Below are positions 50,701-58,576 of a DNA stretch of 64,000 nt, in pieces; positions within the stretch are counted from its first letter, which is position 1; every line of letters starts with the position of its first letter. The stretch lies in contig JBJDZG010000026.1 of NCBI GenBank assembly GCA_051867875.1, positions 59,978 to 123,977 of the forward strand, in the 5' to 3' direction. Both the position numbers and the translations under genes were made by a program. The notes under the pieces are model-generated. The model worked only from the letters and a program-made list of their open reading frames with translations, made no database searches and had not been told where the DNA came from. The DNA comes from RGIG4608 sp051867875. GTDB taxonomy: Bacteria; Bacillota; Clostridia; Oscillospirales; CAG-272.

Positions 50701-50982
50701 GGTGATAAGGTTGTTGAGGTTGTTGACGGCAAGTTCACAGCAGAGGCAGGAACGTACTCCGTTAAGGTTATCGCAACCGATGAGGCAGGAAATGAAGCAG
50801 TTTCCGTTTCCTCTCTTACGGTCGATGCCCCCGAACCCGAGACTCCCGATGAGCCTGAGACTCCCGATGAGCCCGAGACTCCCGATGAGCCCACAGCTCC
50901 TTCCTTCCTTGAAGTTATCATCAACTTCTTTACAAAGCTTCTTGCTCAGATAGCTAACTTCTTCAAAGGTCTTTTCGCATAA
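47797..50982 (+). CDS. Large secreted repeat protein with C-terminal amphipathic helix
   Basis: This 1061-residue protein has a Sec signal peptide (cleavage after VMA at about residue 30). Residues 30-520 form several beta-rich segments that I do not recognise. Three repeats of about 130 residues follow (about 524-650, 657-780 and 788-917). Each opens with ALAEDFPGKE-like and GYSYVGWING and ends with HVHNNFAAAGDVLKITSVKF. They look like carbohydrate-binding jelly-roll modules. Then come an Ig-like domain (about 930-1010), ETPDEP repeats and a hydrophobic, basic C-terminal helix (about 1035-1061; IINFFTKLLAQIANFFKGLF). No LPXTG or SLH motif is seen. It is 27 nt after the hydrolase gene, so co-transcribed. 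GGAGG precedes the ATG. Confidence 0.85.
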   Translation: MKKQTRKLTCIMLSMLMVLSVVFAAVPVMAEEAPSYQTREYDEAFDRMLDAVVGSTAASIAYRASAWEAGQADDIEDPIYKIASPKISAGFDQLVLEVRSPDESVKLADLTLGIRISDSVPVKTYSLDHADIVDGITVSEGSDIGSEWTTITIDFAQTEVGIETSNPDAMVGFHLYSNGKAGKLDILKIAVVKGGNETVVKQFDGADYGNWWDGGESGTFKLVPPSYVISDKKQIASEVATSNNTDGAYGAVAVGIFGSGNVTVAPVLSDGTVGTAKAWADLRDLDGNALPAIDSTERNVVISLESLGAKEIRGIEVAVTDGTVNVSRVFFTNLETVVPEVNFPIIDKSTIEYMTQFDYEYLTAGPDYEKAVADCAGFGMNYILSYSSVNNVITNGHLVLDAKGEAFTSIKLRSNVSSAGRKYLVIKYALDGREDLTDFRFDVLTTDTDSTVKIVYAHDLLAATALPSLSSLNPYSGENYKYLVVDIEKTWGVKDISGVDMYISGAGRILIDEIFYADAVGASLEFTDEALAEDFPGKEITAGGAGYSYVGYIDGSVGAGYRYMYVDVEGDVSQLRFEMAGGVYWVSENAEGTLVDLDGNSFTSLNGKQTLKIDLLKSGVNISALGAIHIHNNFAAAGDVLKITSVKFAKELPPELEWGDEALAEDFPGKEITAGGAGYSYVGWINGSVGAGNRYMLVEVEGDISQLRFQMAGGVFWASENAEGTLKDYNGQNLASLSGKQTLVIDLIASGADINALSDIHVHNNFAAAGDVLKITSVKFANEIVNEITFGDEVLADDFPGKEVTAGGEGYSYIGWINGGAGAGNRYMLVEVEGDISQLRIEFAGQGVRWFAANAEGTFKNVYGRDFAHLSGKQVLVIDLEASGVDYNALSDIHVHNNFATAGDVLKITSVKFGNVMIDLTHNDDSKPGLEVTLPEDVKVGDEVVIGVSVSDNYSKAENITVTYEVMLGDKVVEVVDGKFTAEAGTYSVKVIATDEAGNEAVSVSSLTVDAPEPETPDEPETPDEPETPDEPTAPSFLEVIINFFTKLLAQIANFFKGLFA
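49381..50546 (+). repeat. Three tandem in-frame repeats in the secreted protein gene
   Basis: Units start near 49381, 49783 and 50176. The first two share long stretches of near-identical DNA (for example GAAGACTTCCCCGGTAAAGA and TACTCCTACGTTGGTT), while the third has drifted, so units 1 and 2 come from the more recent duplication or have been homogenised by recombination. Confidence 0.9.
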
Positions 50983-51023
50983 GACTTAGCACAAGCAAAA
51001 TCTGCTGAACAAAAAGCAGTTCT

Positions 51024-51055
51024 TGTCTGCCCTCGCAAGAGGGCAGACATTTTTA
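51024..51055 (+). terminator. Terminator after the secreted repeat protein
   Basis: TGTCTGCCCTC and GAGGGCAGACA form an 11-bp stem with a GCAA loop, followed by TTTTTAT. Confidence 0.92.
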
Positions 51056-51066
51056 TAAGATTGCTA

Positions 51067-51118
51067 TTGAAAAATAATGCAAACTATGATAAAATAAAGC
51101 AAGGAAGCATACGCTTCC
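51067..51118 (+). promoter_or_regulatory. Promoter of the two-component system, with palindrome at +1
   Basis: TTGAAA (51067-51072) and TAAAAT (51090-51095) are 17 nt apart. GGAAGC/GCTTCC (51103-51118, four-base spacer) covers the expected start site and could be an operator or a 5' RNA hairpin. Confidence 0.7.
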
Positions 51119-51146
51119 CTGCAATTCCTTTTTCGGAGAAAATATT

Positions 51147-52388
51147 ATGTACAAGATGATTTTAGTTGACGATGAATACCTCGTCAGAGAGGGCATAAAG
51201 CAGACTATCCCGTGGGAAAGCTACGGTATTCAGATAGTTGCCGTTGCGAAAAACGGTGAGGAAGGTCTTGAAGCCATCAGAGCGCACAAGCCCGACGTTA
51301 TTATAAGTGACGTGAGAATGCCCAAAGTGGACGGACTCCAGCTCGTTAATCAGTTGGTCGAGGAAAATTACGACGGAATGATCGTAATGCTTAGCGGTTA
51401 CAACGATTTTGAGTACGTACGCTCCACTCTCCAACGCGGTGCTTACAAGTATTTATTAAAGCCCATTGACAACGATGAGCTTATAAAAACCGTTCTTGAC
51501 GCTATCGAAAAGCTCAAGAAAAAAAGGCGCACCGAGAGTATGCTCTCGGACATGAGAATAGGTCTCCCCGCAATAAAAACCAAGCTTGTAGATGATATTT
51601 TCCACGGAGAGTTTGAAGGCAATTTTGAAGAAAAGCTCAAGCTATACGACCTGCCCGTTATCAAAAGCGGTGTTATAATTTACTGCAAGGTTGATTTTTC
51701 GGTCTGCAACGTTTCCGACGAGGAAGCGCGAGAGGCTCTTGCTCTCGTTGAAAAGCAGATACTTTCCGTGCTTGAAAATTACAATACGATTTATTCGAGA
51801 AGCGACAAGAGAGTGGCGTTTGCGACGGATTTCACAGACGTAGCGGTGCTTGAACGAAGGCTCACGATGATGTTCCGCGAGTACGAGGAAAAAAGCAAGG
51901 TCATTATGTCGATAGGCATAAGCAAGCCCTTTTATTCGACCTCTGAAATTCCCTCCTCCTTCGGGGCGGCAAAGTTCGTTGCGTGCAACAAGCTCTTCGC
52001 TTCGCTCAACAGCGTTACCGCCTCCAAGCAAGAAAACGAGGAGGAAAAGGCGTACAAAAAGCACATTGTTGATGCACTTGGGTACGTATCCGAGCATTTT
52101 TCGCAGAACGACCTTTCTATCTCCGAGGTTTCCGAATATCTCGGCGTTTCCGACTCATATCTTATGCACTTATTCAAAAAAGAACTTGGGAAAACATTTA
52201 ATACCTGTCTTACGGAATACCGCATAATGATGTCAAAGCGACTTCTTACAGAGGAAAAATACCGCGTTTACGAAATAGCGGAAATGGTGGGCTACGTGGA
52301 TATGAAATACTTTTCACAGGTATTCAAAAAGATTGAAAACTGCACTCCGAGCGAGTACATAAGAAAACGAAATGAAAAGAAGTCTTAG
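51147..52388 (+). CDS. AraC-type response regulator (YesN-like)
   Basis: This 413-residue regulator has a receiver domain (residues 1-120) with Asp8-Asp9, phospho-acceptor Asp55 in ISDVRMPKVDG and Lys in KYLLKPID. A middle domain (about 130-290) follows, then two AraC helix-turn-helix motifs (about 310-410; NDLSISEVSEYLGVSDSYL and VYEIAEMVGY). Its histidine kinase is encoded next with a 17-nt overlap. YesN-type regulators normally activate ABC sugar uptake and glycan-degradation genes nearby, here the binding protein, permeases and GH genes. Confidence 0.95.
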   Translation: MYKMILVDDEYLVREGIKQTIPWESYGIQIVAVAKNGEEGLEAIRAHKPDVIISDVRMPKVDGLQLVNQLVEENYDGMIVMLSGYNDFEYVRSTLQRGAYKYLLKPIDNDELIKTVLDAIEKLKKKRRTESMLSDMRIGLPAIKTKLVDDIFHGEFEGNFEEKLKLYDLPVIKSGVIIYCKVDFSVCNVSDEEAREALALVEKQILSVLENYNTIYSRSDKRVAFATDFTDVAVLERRLTMMFREYEEKSKVIMSIGISKPFYSTSEIPSSFGAAKFVACNKLFASLNSVTASKQENEEEKAYKKHIVDALGYVSEHFSQNDLSISEVSEYLGVSDSYLMHLFKKELGKTFNTCLTEYRIMMSKRLLTEEKYRVYEIAEMVGYVDMKYFSQVFKKIENCTPSEYIRKRNEKKS

Positions 52389-54039
52389 TAAAAAATTCGC
52401 CCTCATTTTTGCGCTGATACTGTGCGCGCTCTTTACAGCGCTTCTCATAGCGGTACAAATTATCGCCGTGGGCGTTACGGATTCGTATATTCAAAACGAC
52501 GTTTTTGCCAATCACGCGAGAATGAACGACCGCCTTTGCGTAATACTTGACGAGATAAACTACGGCTACACGCGCATGACGCAATGTGACGAGATATCTT
52601 TACTTGAAAGCGATGACCCCGAGGTGCGAAAAGATGCGTTTTATGCTATTGTGAACAACGCTTCCCTCTCCTCGGATTACGTGAACGTGGTACTTGCAAT
52701 AGACGGCGAGATTTATTCGCAAAACGAGGGCTTTGATATGCCTGCGAACTCATTTATACGCACCGTTGAGAGCGGAAATCGCATACTGTATCAAGGCGCG
52801 CTAAACAGCAATATGGGCTATATCGAGATAGGCAGACGTTTTCAAAAGCACAATCTTACAGGCGCGGTCATATTCTACGTCAAAGAGGAAATTTTGACCG
52901 ATATCTGTCTTGAAACGGACTCATCTCTCGGTTATTCCCAGCTTATTACCGAGGACTACCTTATCCTTGCGAAATCCGTCGGCGACGACGCGGGAAAAAC
53001 GATACTTGAAAAAGAAAATTACCCTTTGTCAAGCAGCAATTATTCTCAAAAGTTCATTGGCGGAGCAATAACGAATATCGTAGTTACCGAGGCTACGGAG
53101 CAATACAACATGAAGTGGTATTTTGTGAGCGTGCTTGACAACAGCGCGCTTACTAAGGACTTTACCATTCTCGGCTGGGTGCTTTTTGCGATAGCTATTA
53201 TCAGCCTTGGAGTTGCCATTCTTTTGGCGTTCAGGCTTTCAAAAAAGATTACCTCCCCGATAAACGAGCTCTCTGCGGAGATATCCGCAGTTGATTTCAC
53301 AACGGGACGAGGAATTATTAAATTTGCAGAAGAGGGCGACGAGCTATATGCGCTCTGGCAAAACTACGACCTTATGATAAAGCGTCTTTTTAAGTTGATG
53401 GACGAGAATATCGAAAACATAGAAATCCAGCGAAAGCTCGAGCTTGACGCGTTGCAGAGCCAGATTAATCCCCATTTCCTTTACAATACGCTCGACGCGA
53501 TAGCTTGGATGGCAAAGATAAAGAAACAGCCCGAGATTGAGGTGCTCGTTATCAACCTCGCAAAATTCTTCCGTCTGAGCTTACACAAGGGCGACAAGTA
53601 CGTAAGCATTGCAGACGAGGTCGAGATAGTTGAACACTTCCTTGAAATTGAAAAAATAAGATTCCCCGACTCGCTTACGTATTCCTGCGACATTCCCGAG
53701 GAGCTCCGTGAATACAGAGTGCTTAAGCTCGTGCTTCAGCCCATAGTTGAAAACTGCATAAAGCACGGCTTTGCAGACCACGAGGGTGCGGGACACATTC
53801 ACATTTCTGCAAGGGTTGACGGTGATGACATTATTCTCTCCGTCGAGGACAACGGCTGCGGTTTTACCGTGCCGGACAATTTCTTTGAGCAAGCAAACGA
53901 CGGCAAACCCGGCGGTTACGGACTCAAAAACGTCAACAAGAGAGTTATGCTCGAATACGGAAAGTCTTACGGAATGTCCATTACCTCCGAGGTAGGCAAG
54001 GGCACGAGAGTTGACGTAAGAATACAAAAGACCATCTGA
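52372..54039 (+). CDS. Sensor histidine kinase (YesM-like)
   Basis: This 555-residue membrane kinase has a first helix (about 8-35), an extracytoplasmic sensor domain (about 36-260), a second helix (about 263-287) and a HAMP segment (about 288-340). The HisKA_7TM-type phospho-acceptor region LQSQINPHFLYNTLD (His368) and the ATPase domain with NCIKHGF, EDNGCGF and GGYGLKNV follow. It should sense a sugar or its binding protein outside and phosphorylate the AraC-type regulator encoded upstream. The ATG lies within the end of the regulator gene. Confidence 0.94.
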   Translation: MKRSLSKKFALIFALILCALFTALLIAVQIIAVGVTDSYIQNDVFANHARMNDRLCVILDEINYGYTRMTQCDEISLLESDDPEVRKDAFYAIVNNASLSSDYVNVVLAIDGEIYSQNEGFDMPANSFIRTVESGNRILYQGALNSNMGYIEIGRRFQKHNLTGAVIFYVKEEILTDICLETDSSLGYSQLITEDYLILAKSVGDDAGKTILEKENYPLSSSNYSQKFIGGAITNIVVTEATEQYNMKWYFVSVLDNSALTKDFTILGWVLFAIAIISLGVAILLAFRLSKKITSPINELSAEISAVDFTTGRGIIKFAEEGDELYALWQNYDLMIKRLFKLMDENIENIEIQRKLELDALQSQINPHFLYNTLDAIAWMAKIKKQPEIEVLVINLAKFFRLSLHKGDKYVSIADEVEIVEHFLEIEKIRFPDSLTYSCDIPEELREYRVLKLVLQPIVENCIKHGFADHEGAGHIHISARVDGDDIILSVEDNGCGFTVPDNFFEQANDGKPGGYGLKNVNKRVMLEYGKSYGMSITSEVGKGTRVDVRIQKTI

Positions 54040-54060
54040 AACAAAGAAAGGAGAGCAAAA

Positions 54061-54993
54061 ATGTTTTACAAGCTGAAAAAAAGAATTTATAACAGCATAT
54101 TTTTGCTCTCCTTGATTTTTGCCATCACGGTCAGCGTAATATCGTACGTCGTAATTATATCAAATCTCTACGATTTGCAGGTGGCAAAGTCGAACAGCAA
54201 CTGTTCGAGTGCGGTGAAAATGACCTCAACCTATATAACGCAGGTTATGAGTTTCGTTGAGAACACCGCCTCGCAAAGTATGCTCTCCGAAGCTATACTC
54301 GGCAATGATTATGATGTTTCAAATGAGCTTAACAGGCTTTGCAATTACTCCGTAAAAATAGACGGTGCGACGCTTTACGGCTTCAACGGATATATGGCGT
54401 ATTCTGCGGAAATGGGCGCTCCGCCCACGCTTGACGAGCTTTTGCGCGAGGCGGATATTATGAGATTTATCGAAAGCGACGAGCAAACTCATATCTCGAT
54501 AAGAACCGATAATGTCGCCGATGTTTACAACAGAACTTACTACAATTCCGAAAACGGCGTTATTTCCTGTATGTCGAAAATCTATTCCGACGGAGAGGTC
54601 TGCGGTATTCTCGTATCCGACCTTCTGCCCGAAACGCTGTTTTCCTCTCGCTTGCTTTACAACAGCTTTGGAGAGCCCTGCCATTTTGTCATTCAAAACG
54701 GTGAGGATATACTGAACGCCGACGCCGACGTGCGCGACATAATCTCTAACGGCAGTGCGTTTAACGGTTACTATATCACTTCCCGTGAGCTTATGGAAGG
54801 TTCAACCCTGCAAATGTACGTTTCAAAGGGAGGGTATATCAGGCAGTGCTTCGTTATCTTCGCGGCAATGCTTGCATATCTTTTCCTGCTGATTTTTGCG
54901 GTTTCTTATCTTGCAAAACGCATAAGCAGAAACGCGGTTGCTCCGCTTGAAAAACTGAACAGACAGATGAATATGAATATACCTCACCCGTAA
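54061..54993 (+). CDS. Kinase-less YesM-like membrane sensor
   Basis: This 310-residue protein has the sensor half of a YesM-type kinase: helix 1 (about 10-35), an extracytoplasmic domain (about 36-255), helix 2 (about 260-285) and a short HAMP start (ISRNAVAPLEKLNRQMN). It ends before any phospho-acceptor or ATPase domain. The stop codon lies inside a terminator hairpin. AAAGGAG precedes the ATG, 21 nt after the full kinase, so expression as part of the operon is expected. It may be a truncated relic or a functional accessory sensor. Its sensor domain is not a close copy of the neighbouring kinase. Confidence 0.85.
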   Translation: MFYKLKKRIYNSIFLLSLIFAITVSVISYVVIISNLYDLQVAKSNSNCSSAVKMTSTYITQVMSFVENTASQSMLSEAILGNDYDVSNELNRLCNYSVKIDGATLYGFNGYMAYSAEMGAPPTLDELLREADIMRFIESDEQTHISIRTDNVADVYNRTYYNSENGVISCMSKIYSDGEVCGILVSDLLPETLFSSRLLYNSFGEPCHFVIQNGEDILNADADVRDIISNGSAFNGYYITSRELMEGSTLQMYVSKGGYIRQCFVIFAAMLAYLFLLIFAVSYLAKRISRNAVAPLEKLNRQMNMNIPHP

Positions 54994-55014
54994 GCGTGAG
55001 GTGTATTTTGCATT
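54979..55014 (+). terminator. Terminator that contains the stop codon of the kinase-less sensor
   Basis: TACCTCAC and GTGAGGTGTA pair across CCGTAAGC, followed by a T-rich stretch. The stem overlaps the last codons of the sensor. Confidence 0.75.
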
Positions 55015-55071
55015 GAGAGTAAAATTTAACCCGTAAGACAGTTTTCTCGACTATTTTGCAGTATTACTCTA

Positions 55072-55101
55072 TTGAAGAACAGCATAATAATGTTTTATAA
55101 T
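55072..55101 (+). promoter_or_regulatory. Promoter of the sugar ABC transporter
   Basis: TTGAAG (55072-55077) and TATAAT (55096-55101) are 18 nt apart, about 52 nt before the binding-protein gene. A regulated promoter fits the two-component system upstream. Confidence 0.65.
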
Positions 55102-55152
55102 AAATATATAAAAATATAAGTATAACTATATCAATTTTTATGCGAGGTGCTT

Positions 55153-56574
55153 ATGAAAAGAAGATTTTTGTTAATCATTTGTATAGCGTGCTTGATTTTG
55201 AGCGCACTTGTATTACCCTCTTGCGACGGTGAAAAAGATGACAGAATAGAAATCAAAATAGGTTTCTGGCCTGAAAAATCTCAAAAATCCGACGTTGCAA
55301 TGTATGAGGAATGGAAGGCAAATTTTGAAAGAGATTATCCTCAGTACAAAATCGTTGCCGAGCCCTATACGTACAGCCCTGAAACGGTCAGCGCAAAAGG
55401 AAATCAGGGACAGCTCCCGACTATTTTCCAGACGTACTTCACCGAGCCTGATATGCTCATAAGAGAGGGCTACATTCGTCCCATTACCGAACAGATAACA
55501 GCGCTCGGTTGGATTGACAAGATGGACGACAGCATGCGCGCGGCTCTTACAAGGGATGGAGAGCTCTACGGTGTTCCCCGTGACGGCTACGGCATGGGAC
55601 TCTATCTCAACCTTGCTATGATGTACGACTGCGGTATCATTGAAAAAGATGGTAACGGCAAGTACATTATTTACGATGAAGAAGGCAATCCCCTTTATCC
55701 CACGACTTTTGATGAAGTAACGGAGGTCTGCCGCATTGTTTCCGACACCTATAACGGTGAAAAATACGGTATTATCATTCTCTCCGCTAACAAGACGGGC
55801 GGTTGGCAACTCTGCAACATCGCTTGGAACTTCGGCGCAGGCGCGCTTCAGACCAAGGGTGCGGACGGCAAGTGGACCTCAAACCTCATGGACGAGGGTA
55901 TGGTAAAGGCACTCACTTGGATTCAAAGCCTTGCAAACGAAGGATTGCTCTATCCCAGCGCATCATTCAACTACAACGACTGGGCACCCCAGATTGGTAC
56001 AGGCAATGTTTGTATGGCTTTCGTCGGTAACGACGCACTCGGTCAGCCCATCACTGCTTACGGATTCAACAAAGACGATTTCGCACTCGTCCCCATGCCC
56101 ACAGGCGACGGTACGAGCCATGCGGCACTCTTTGGCGGTACGCCTTACGTTTTCGCTGAAAACGCAACCGACGAGCAGGTTGAGGGCGCGCTTCTCTTCC
56201 TCAAATACATAGGCAGAAGTCCCGAGGTTGACGAAATATCCGTTTCCGCTATGGAAAAAGGTCATCAGGTAGCTCAGTCCAAGGCTATGCCCATTCTTCC
56301 TACAATCAAGGCTTGGAAGAACGCGGACTATCTCGAAATTGCAAATGCTCTTGAAGAAAAATACGTAAACGTAAATTACGAGTACATGAAGGATTTCTTT
56401 GACACAATTTACGAATACAGGCACGACGAGGAGCCCAACTACTGCCAGGACATGTACGGCTTGCTTGACTTGGCTATTCAAAACGTTATCACAAATCCCA
56501 ACGCAGACCCGAGATCTCTGCTCACAACTGCAAACAACAACTTTATGGATCGTTTTTTAAGTAAATTGAAATAA
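55153..56574 (+). CDS. Sugar-binding lipoprotein of an ABC importer
   Basis: This 473-residue extracellular solute-binding protein (family 1) has a lipobox LPSC (about Cys24) and the two-lobed fold, with typical stretches such as GVPRDGYGMGLYLNLAMMYDCG and, near the middle, GTGNVCMAFVGNDALG. It delivers an oligosaccharide to the two permeases encoded next. The ATG at 55153 has GAGGTG close to it; an upstream GTG could add two codons. The ligand is unknown; the downstream GH65 enzymes suggest alpha-glucosides. Confidence 0.93.
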   Translation: MKRRFLLIICIACLILSALVLPSCDGEKDDRIEIKIGFWPEKSQKSDVAMYEEWKANFERDYPQYKIVAEPYTYSPETVSAKGNQGQLPTIFQTYFTEPDMLIREGYIRPITEQITALGWIDKMDDSMRAALTRDGELYGVPRDGYGMGLYLNLAMMYDCGIIEKDGNGKYIIYDEEGNPLYPTTFDEVTEVCRIVSDTYNGEKYGIIILSANKTGGWQLCNIAWNFGAGALQTKGADGKWTSNLMDEGMVKALTWIQSLANEGLLYPSASFNYNDWAPQIGTGNVCMAFVGNDALGQPITAYGFNKDDFALVPMPTGDGTSHAALFGGTPYVFAENATDEQVEGALLFLKYIGRSPEVDEISVSAMEKGHQVAQSKAMPILPTIKAWKNADYLEIANALEEKYVNVNYEYMKDFFDTIYEYRHDEEPNYCQDMYGLLDLAIQNVITNPNADPRSLLTTANNNFMDRFLSKLK

Positions 56575-56575
56575 A

Positions 56576-57511
56576 ATGATTAACGAAAACACTGAAAAAA
56601 TCGGAAAGAAAGGAATACTTGGCAAGCTGTCAGCCTTCTTCAAAAAGAACATCGGCGGTTGGGCAATTATGCTCCCGACGCTCGTGCTGTTTGCCTTCTT
56701 CGTCTGGGGACCGCTGCTCCAAAATATTCTCTATTCCTTTTACTCAATAAAGCGATTTCAACCTCAGGAATTTATATTATTTCAGAACTATATTGACGTA
56801 TTTACGGACCCTGCGTTTTTGAAGGCTCTTGAAAATACGTTCCTATATGCGTTCTGGTCGCTTTTGATAGGATTTTTACTTCCGCTCTTCTTAGGGCTTA
56901 TACTCAACGAAGTAATACATTTCCGCGGGTTCTTCCGCTGTATGCTCTATTTGCCGAGTATTATCTCGGGCGTTGCGGTAATGCTCATGTGGACACAAAT
57001 TCTTGACGGCTCTTCGGGAAGTATGATTAACGGTATACTTGCGCTTTTCGGACAGAAGCCAATTCAGGTGCTGATGAACTCCGAATGGGTAATTCCGTCC
57101 ATAGTCATAGTAATGACTTGGCGAGGTGCGGGCGCGACTGTGCTTATTTACCTCTCCGCGCTTCAAACGGTTGACACCTCTCTTTATGAGGCGGCAAGAC
57201 TTGACGGAGCAGGTCTTTTCCACAGACTCCGCTACGTTACTCTCCCCTCTATAAAGCCCACTATCAAGCTCTTGTTTATATTGCAGATAATCTCTGTATT
57301 CCAGGTATTCTATGAGCCCATGATTATGACCGCGGGCGGTCCTGACAACGCGTCGATATCTCTTATGTATCTCTGTTACAGATATACGTTCATCGACCAC
57401 GAGCCCGGACTCGGCGCGGCGTGCGGAGTAATTCTGGCGATAATTATTTTCGCATTCAGTATCCTCTACTTCAAACTTTCAAAAAAGGACGAGGAGGATA
57501 GCATATTATGA
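56576..57511 (+). CDS. Sugar ABC transporter permease (MalF/UgpA type)
   Basis: This 311-residue polytopic protein has six hydrophobic segments and the cytoplasmic EAA loop (EAARLDGAGLFHRLRYVTLP, about residues 203-222) that contacts the ATPase. It forms a pair with the next permease. Its ATG lies one base after the stop of the binding-protein gene and lacks a clear ribosome site, so translation is probably coupled. No ATPase subunit is encoded in the locus. Confidence 0.94.
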   Translation: MINENTEKIGKKGILGKLSAFFKKNIGGWAIMLPTLVLFAFFVWGPLLQNILYSFYSIKRFQPQEFILFQNYIDVFTDPAFLKALENTFLYAFWSLLIGFLLPLFLGLILNEVIHFRGFFRCMLYLPSIISGVAVMLMWTQILDGSSGSMINGILALFGQKPIQVLMNSEWVIPSIVIVMTWRGAGATVLIYLSALQTVDTSLYEAARLDGAGLFHRLRYVTLPSIKPTIKLLFILQIISVFQVFYEPMIMTAGGPDNASISLMYLCYRYTFIDHEPGLGAACGVILAIIIFAFSILYFKLSKKDEEDSIL

Positions 57512-58401
57512 AGTTAAAAGACAAACACGACGGACTTATAAACTCCCTCGAATACAAGCGTCCCGCTTACAAGCTCCTTTACGCCGTTATGATATTTATT
57601 CTCATAGTGGCGTCCTTGGCAGCACTTATTCCGATAGGCTGGCTCTTCCTTGCAGGCTTTAAGGACGCAAACGAGGTTTTCAAAGCCCCGTTTACCTTCT
57701 TCCCCGATTCTATTGACCTTGGCAAAATAATCGAGGTTTGGGAAACTGTTGAATTCGGAACATATTTCTTAAATACTCTTATTTTGATGATTGGCTCAGT
57801 CGCCAGCGCGGTTGTATTTAACGGACTTCTCGCTTACGCGGTATCAATCCTCAAGCCCGCGGGATATAAAACGGTATACAGACTTGTTATGGCAAGCTAC
57901 ATGATACCCGCAGTTGCTTCCCTTGTCCCACTTTACTCAAACATTATTTCTTTGGGATTTAAGGGATATGCGATGTACGTTCCGCTCTGCTTGCTTTACG
58001 GAGCAAATGCGTACTATTTCATGATGTTCAAAAACTACTTCGACACTTTGCCGAAGGCGGTAATCGAGGCATCAAAAATTGACGGTGCAAACGCCATGCA
58101 GATATTTTTCAAGGTCGTTCTGCCCCTGTCAAAGCCCATTATCGGAGTTATCTCCATTTTCGCCATGACGGCGTCGTGGGCGGACTTTCTGCTCCCCTAT
58201 CTGCTCTTGCAGGACGAGAGCCTTTACACGGCTATGGTTAAGATTTATAATCTCGAAGCCGAAATGTCCAATATGATGAACTTTGGAATTGACAAGTATC
58301 TTATGGCAATAAGCATCACGGTTATTCCCCAGCTCTTCATATTTGCAATATTCCAAAAACAGATTACGGGTACTAACGCTACCAGTGGTCTTAAAGAATA
58401 A
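57508..58401 (+). CDS. Sugar ABC transporter permease (MalG/UgpE type)
   Basis: This 297-residue permease has six membrane segments and the EAA loop EASKIDGANAMQIFFKVVLP (about residues 190-209). It overlaps the first permease gene by 4 nt. The pair resembles carbohydrate-uptake transporter family 1 (CUT1), which moves di- and oligosaccharides. The ATPase is probably a shared MsmK/MsiK-type protein encoded elsewhere. Confidence 0.94.
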   Translation: MKLKDKHDGLINSLEYKRPAYKLLYAVMIFILIVASLAALIPIGWLFLAGFKDANEVFKAPFTFFPDSIDLGKIIEVWETVEFGTYFLNTLILMIGSVASAVVFNGLLAYAVSILKPAGYKTVYRLVMASYMIPAVASLVPLYSNIISLGFKGYAMYVPLCLLYGANAYYFMMFKNYFDTLPKAVIEASKIDGANAMQIFFKVVLPLSKPIIGVISIFAMTASWADFLLPYLLLQDESLYTAMVKIYNLEAEMSNMMNFGIDKYLMAISITVIPQLFIFAIFQKQITGTNATSGLKE

Positions 58402-58496
58402 AAGCCGTAAGACCGCTGAAAAAGGCAGGTATATTTTTCGTTCTCTTTTCCATCGGCGTGCAAAGATGCACGGGAAAATATAACGGTAAAAGAAGT

Positions 58497-58534
58497 AAAA
58501 TCAGGGGTTACTCTACGTATCCCCTTGATTTTTT
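58497..58534 (+). terminator. Terminator between the ABC transporter and the GH65 genes
   Basis: AAAATCAGGGG and CCCCTTGATTTTTT pair around a 13-base loop and are followed by T-rich sequence. The GH65 genes are thus at least partly separately controlled. Confidence 0.78.
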
Positions 58535-58576
58535 AAGATACAACGGTAATTTTGCTTTACTTTGAAAGGAAAAACT

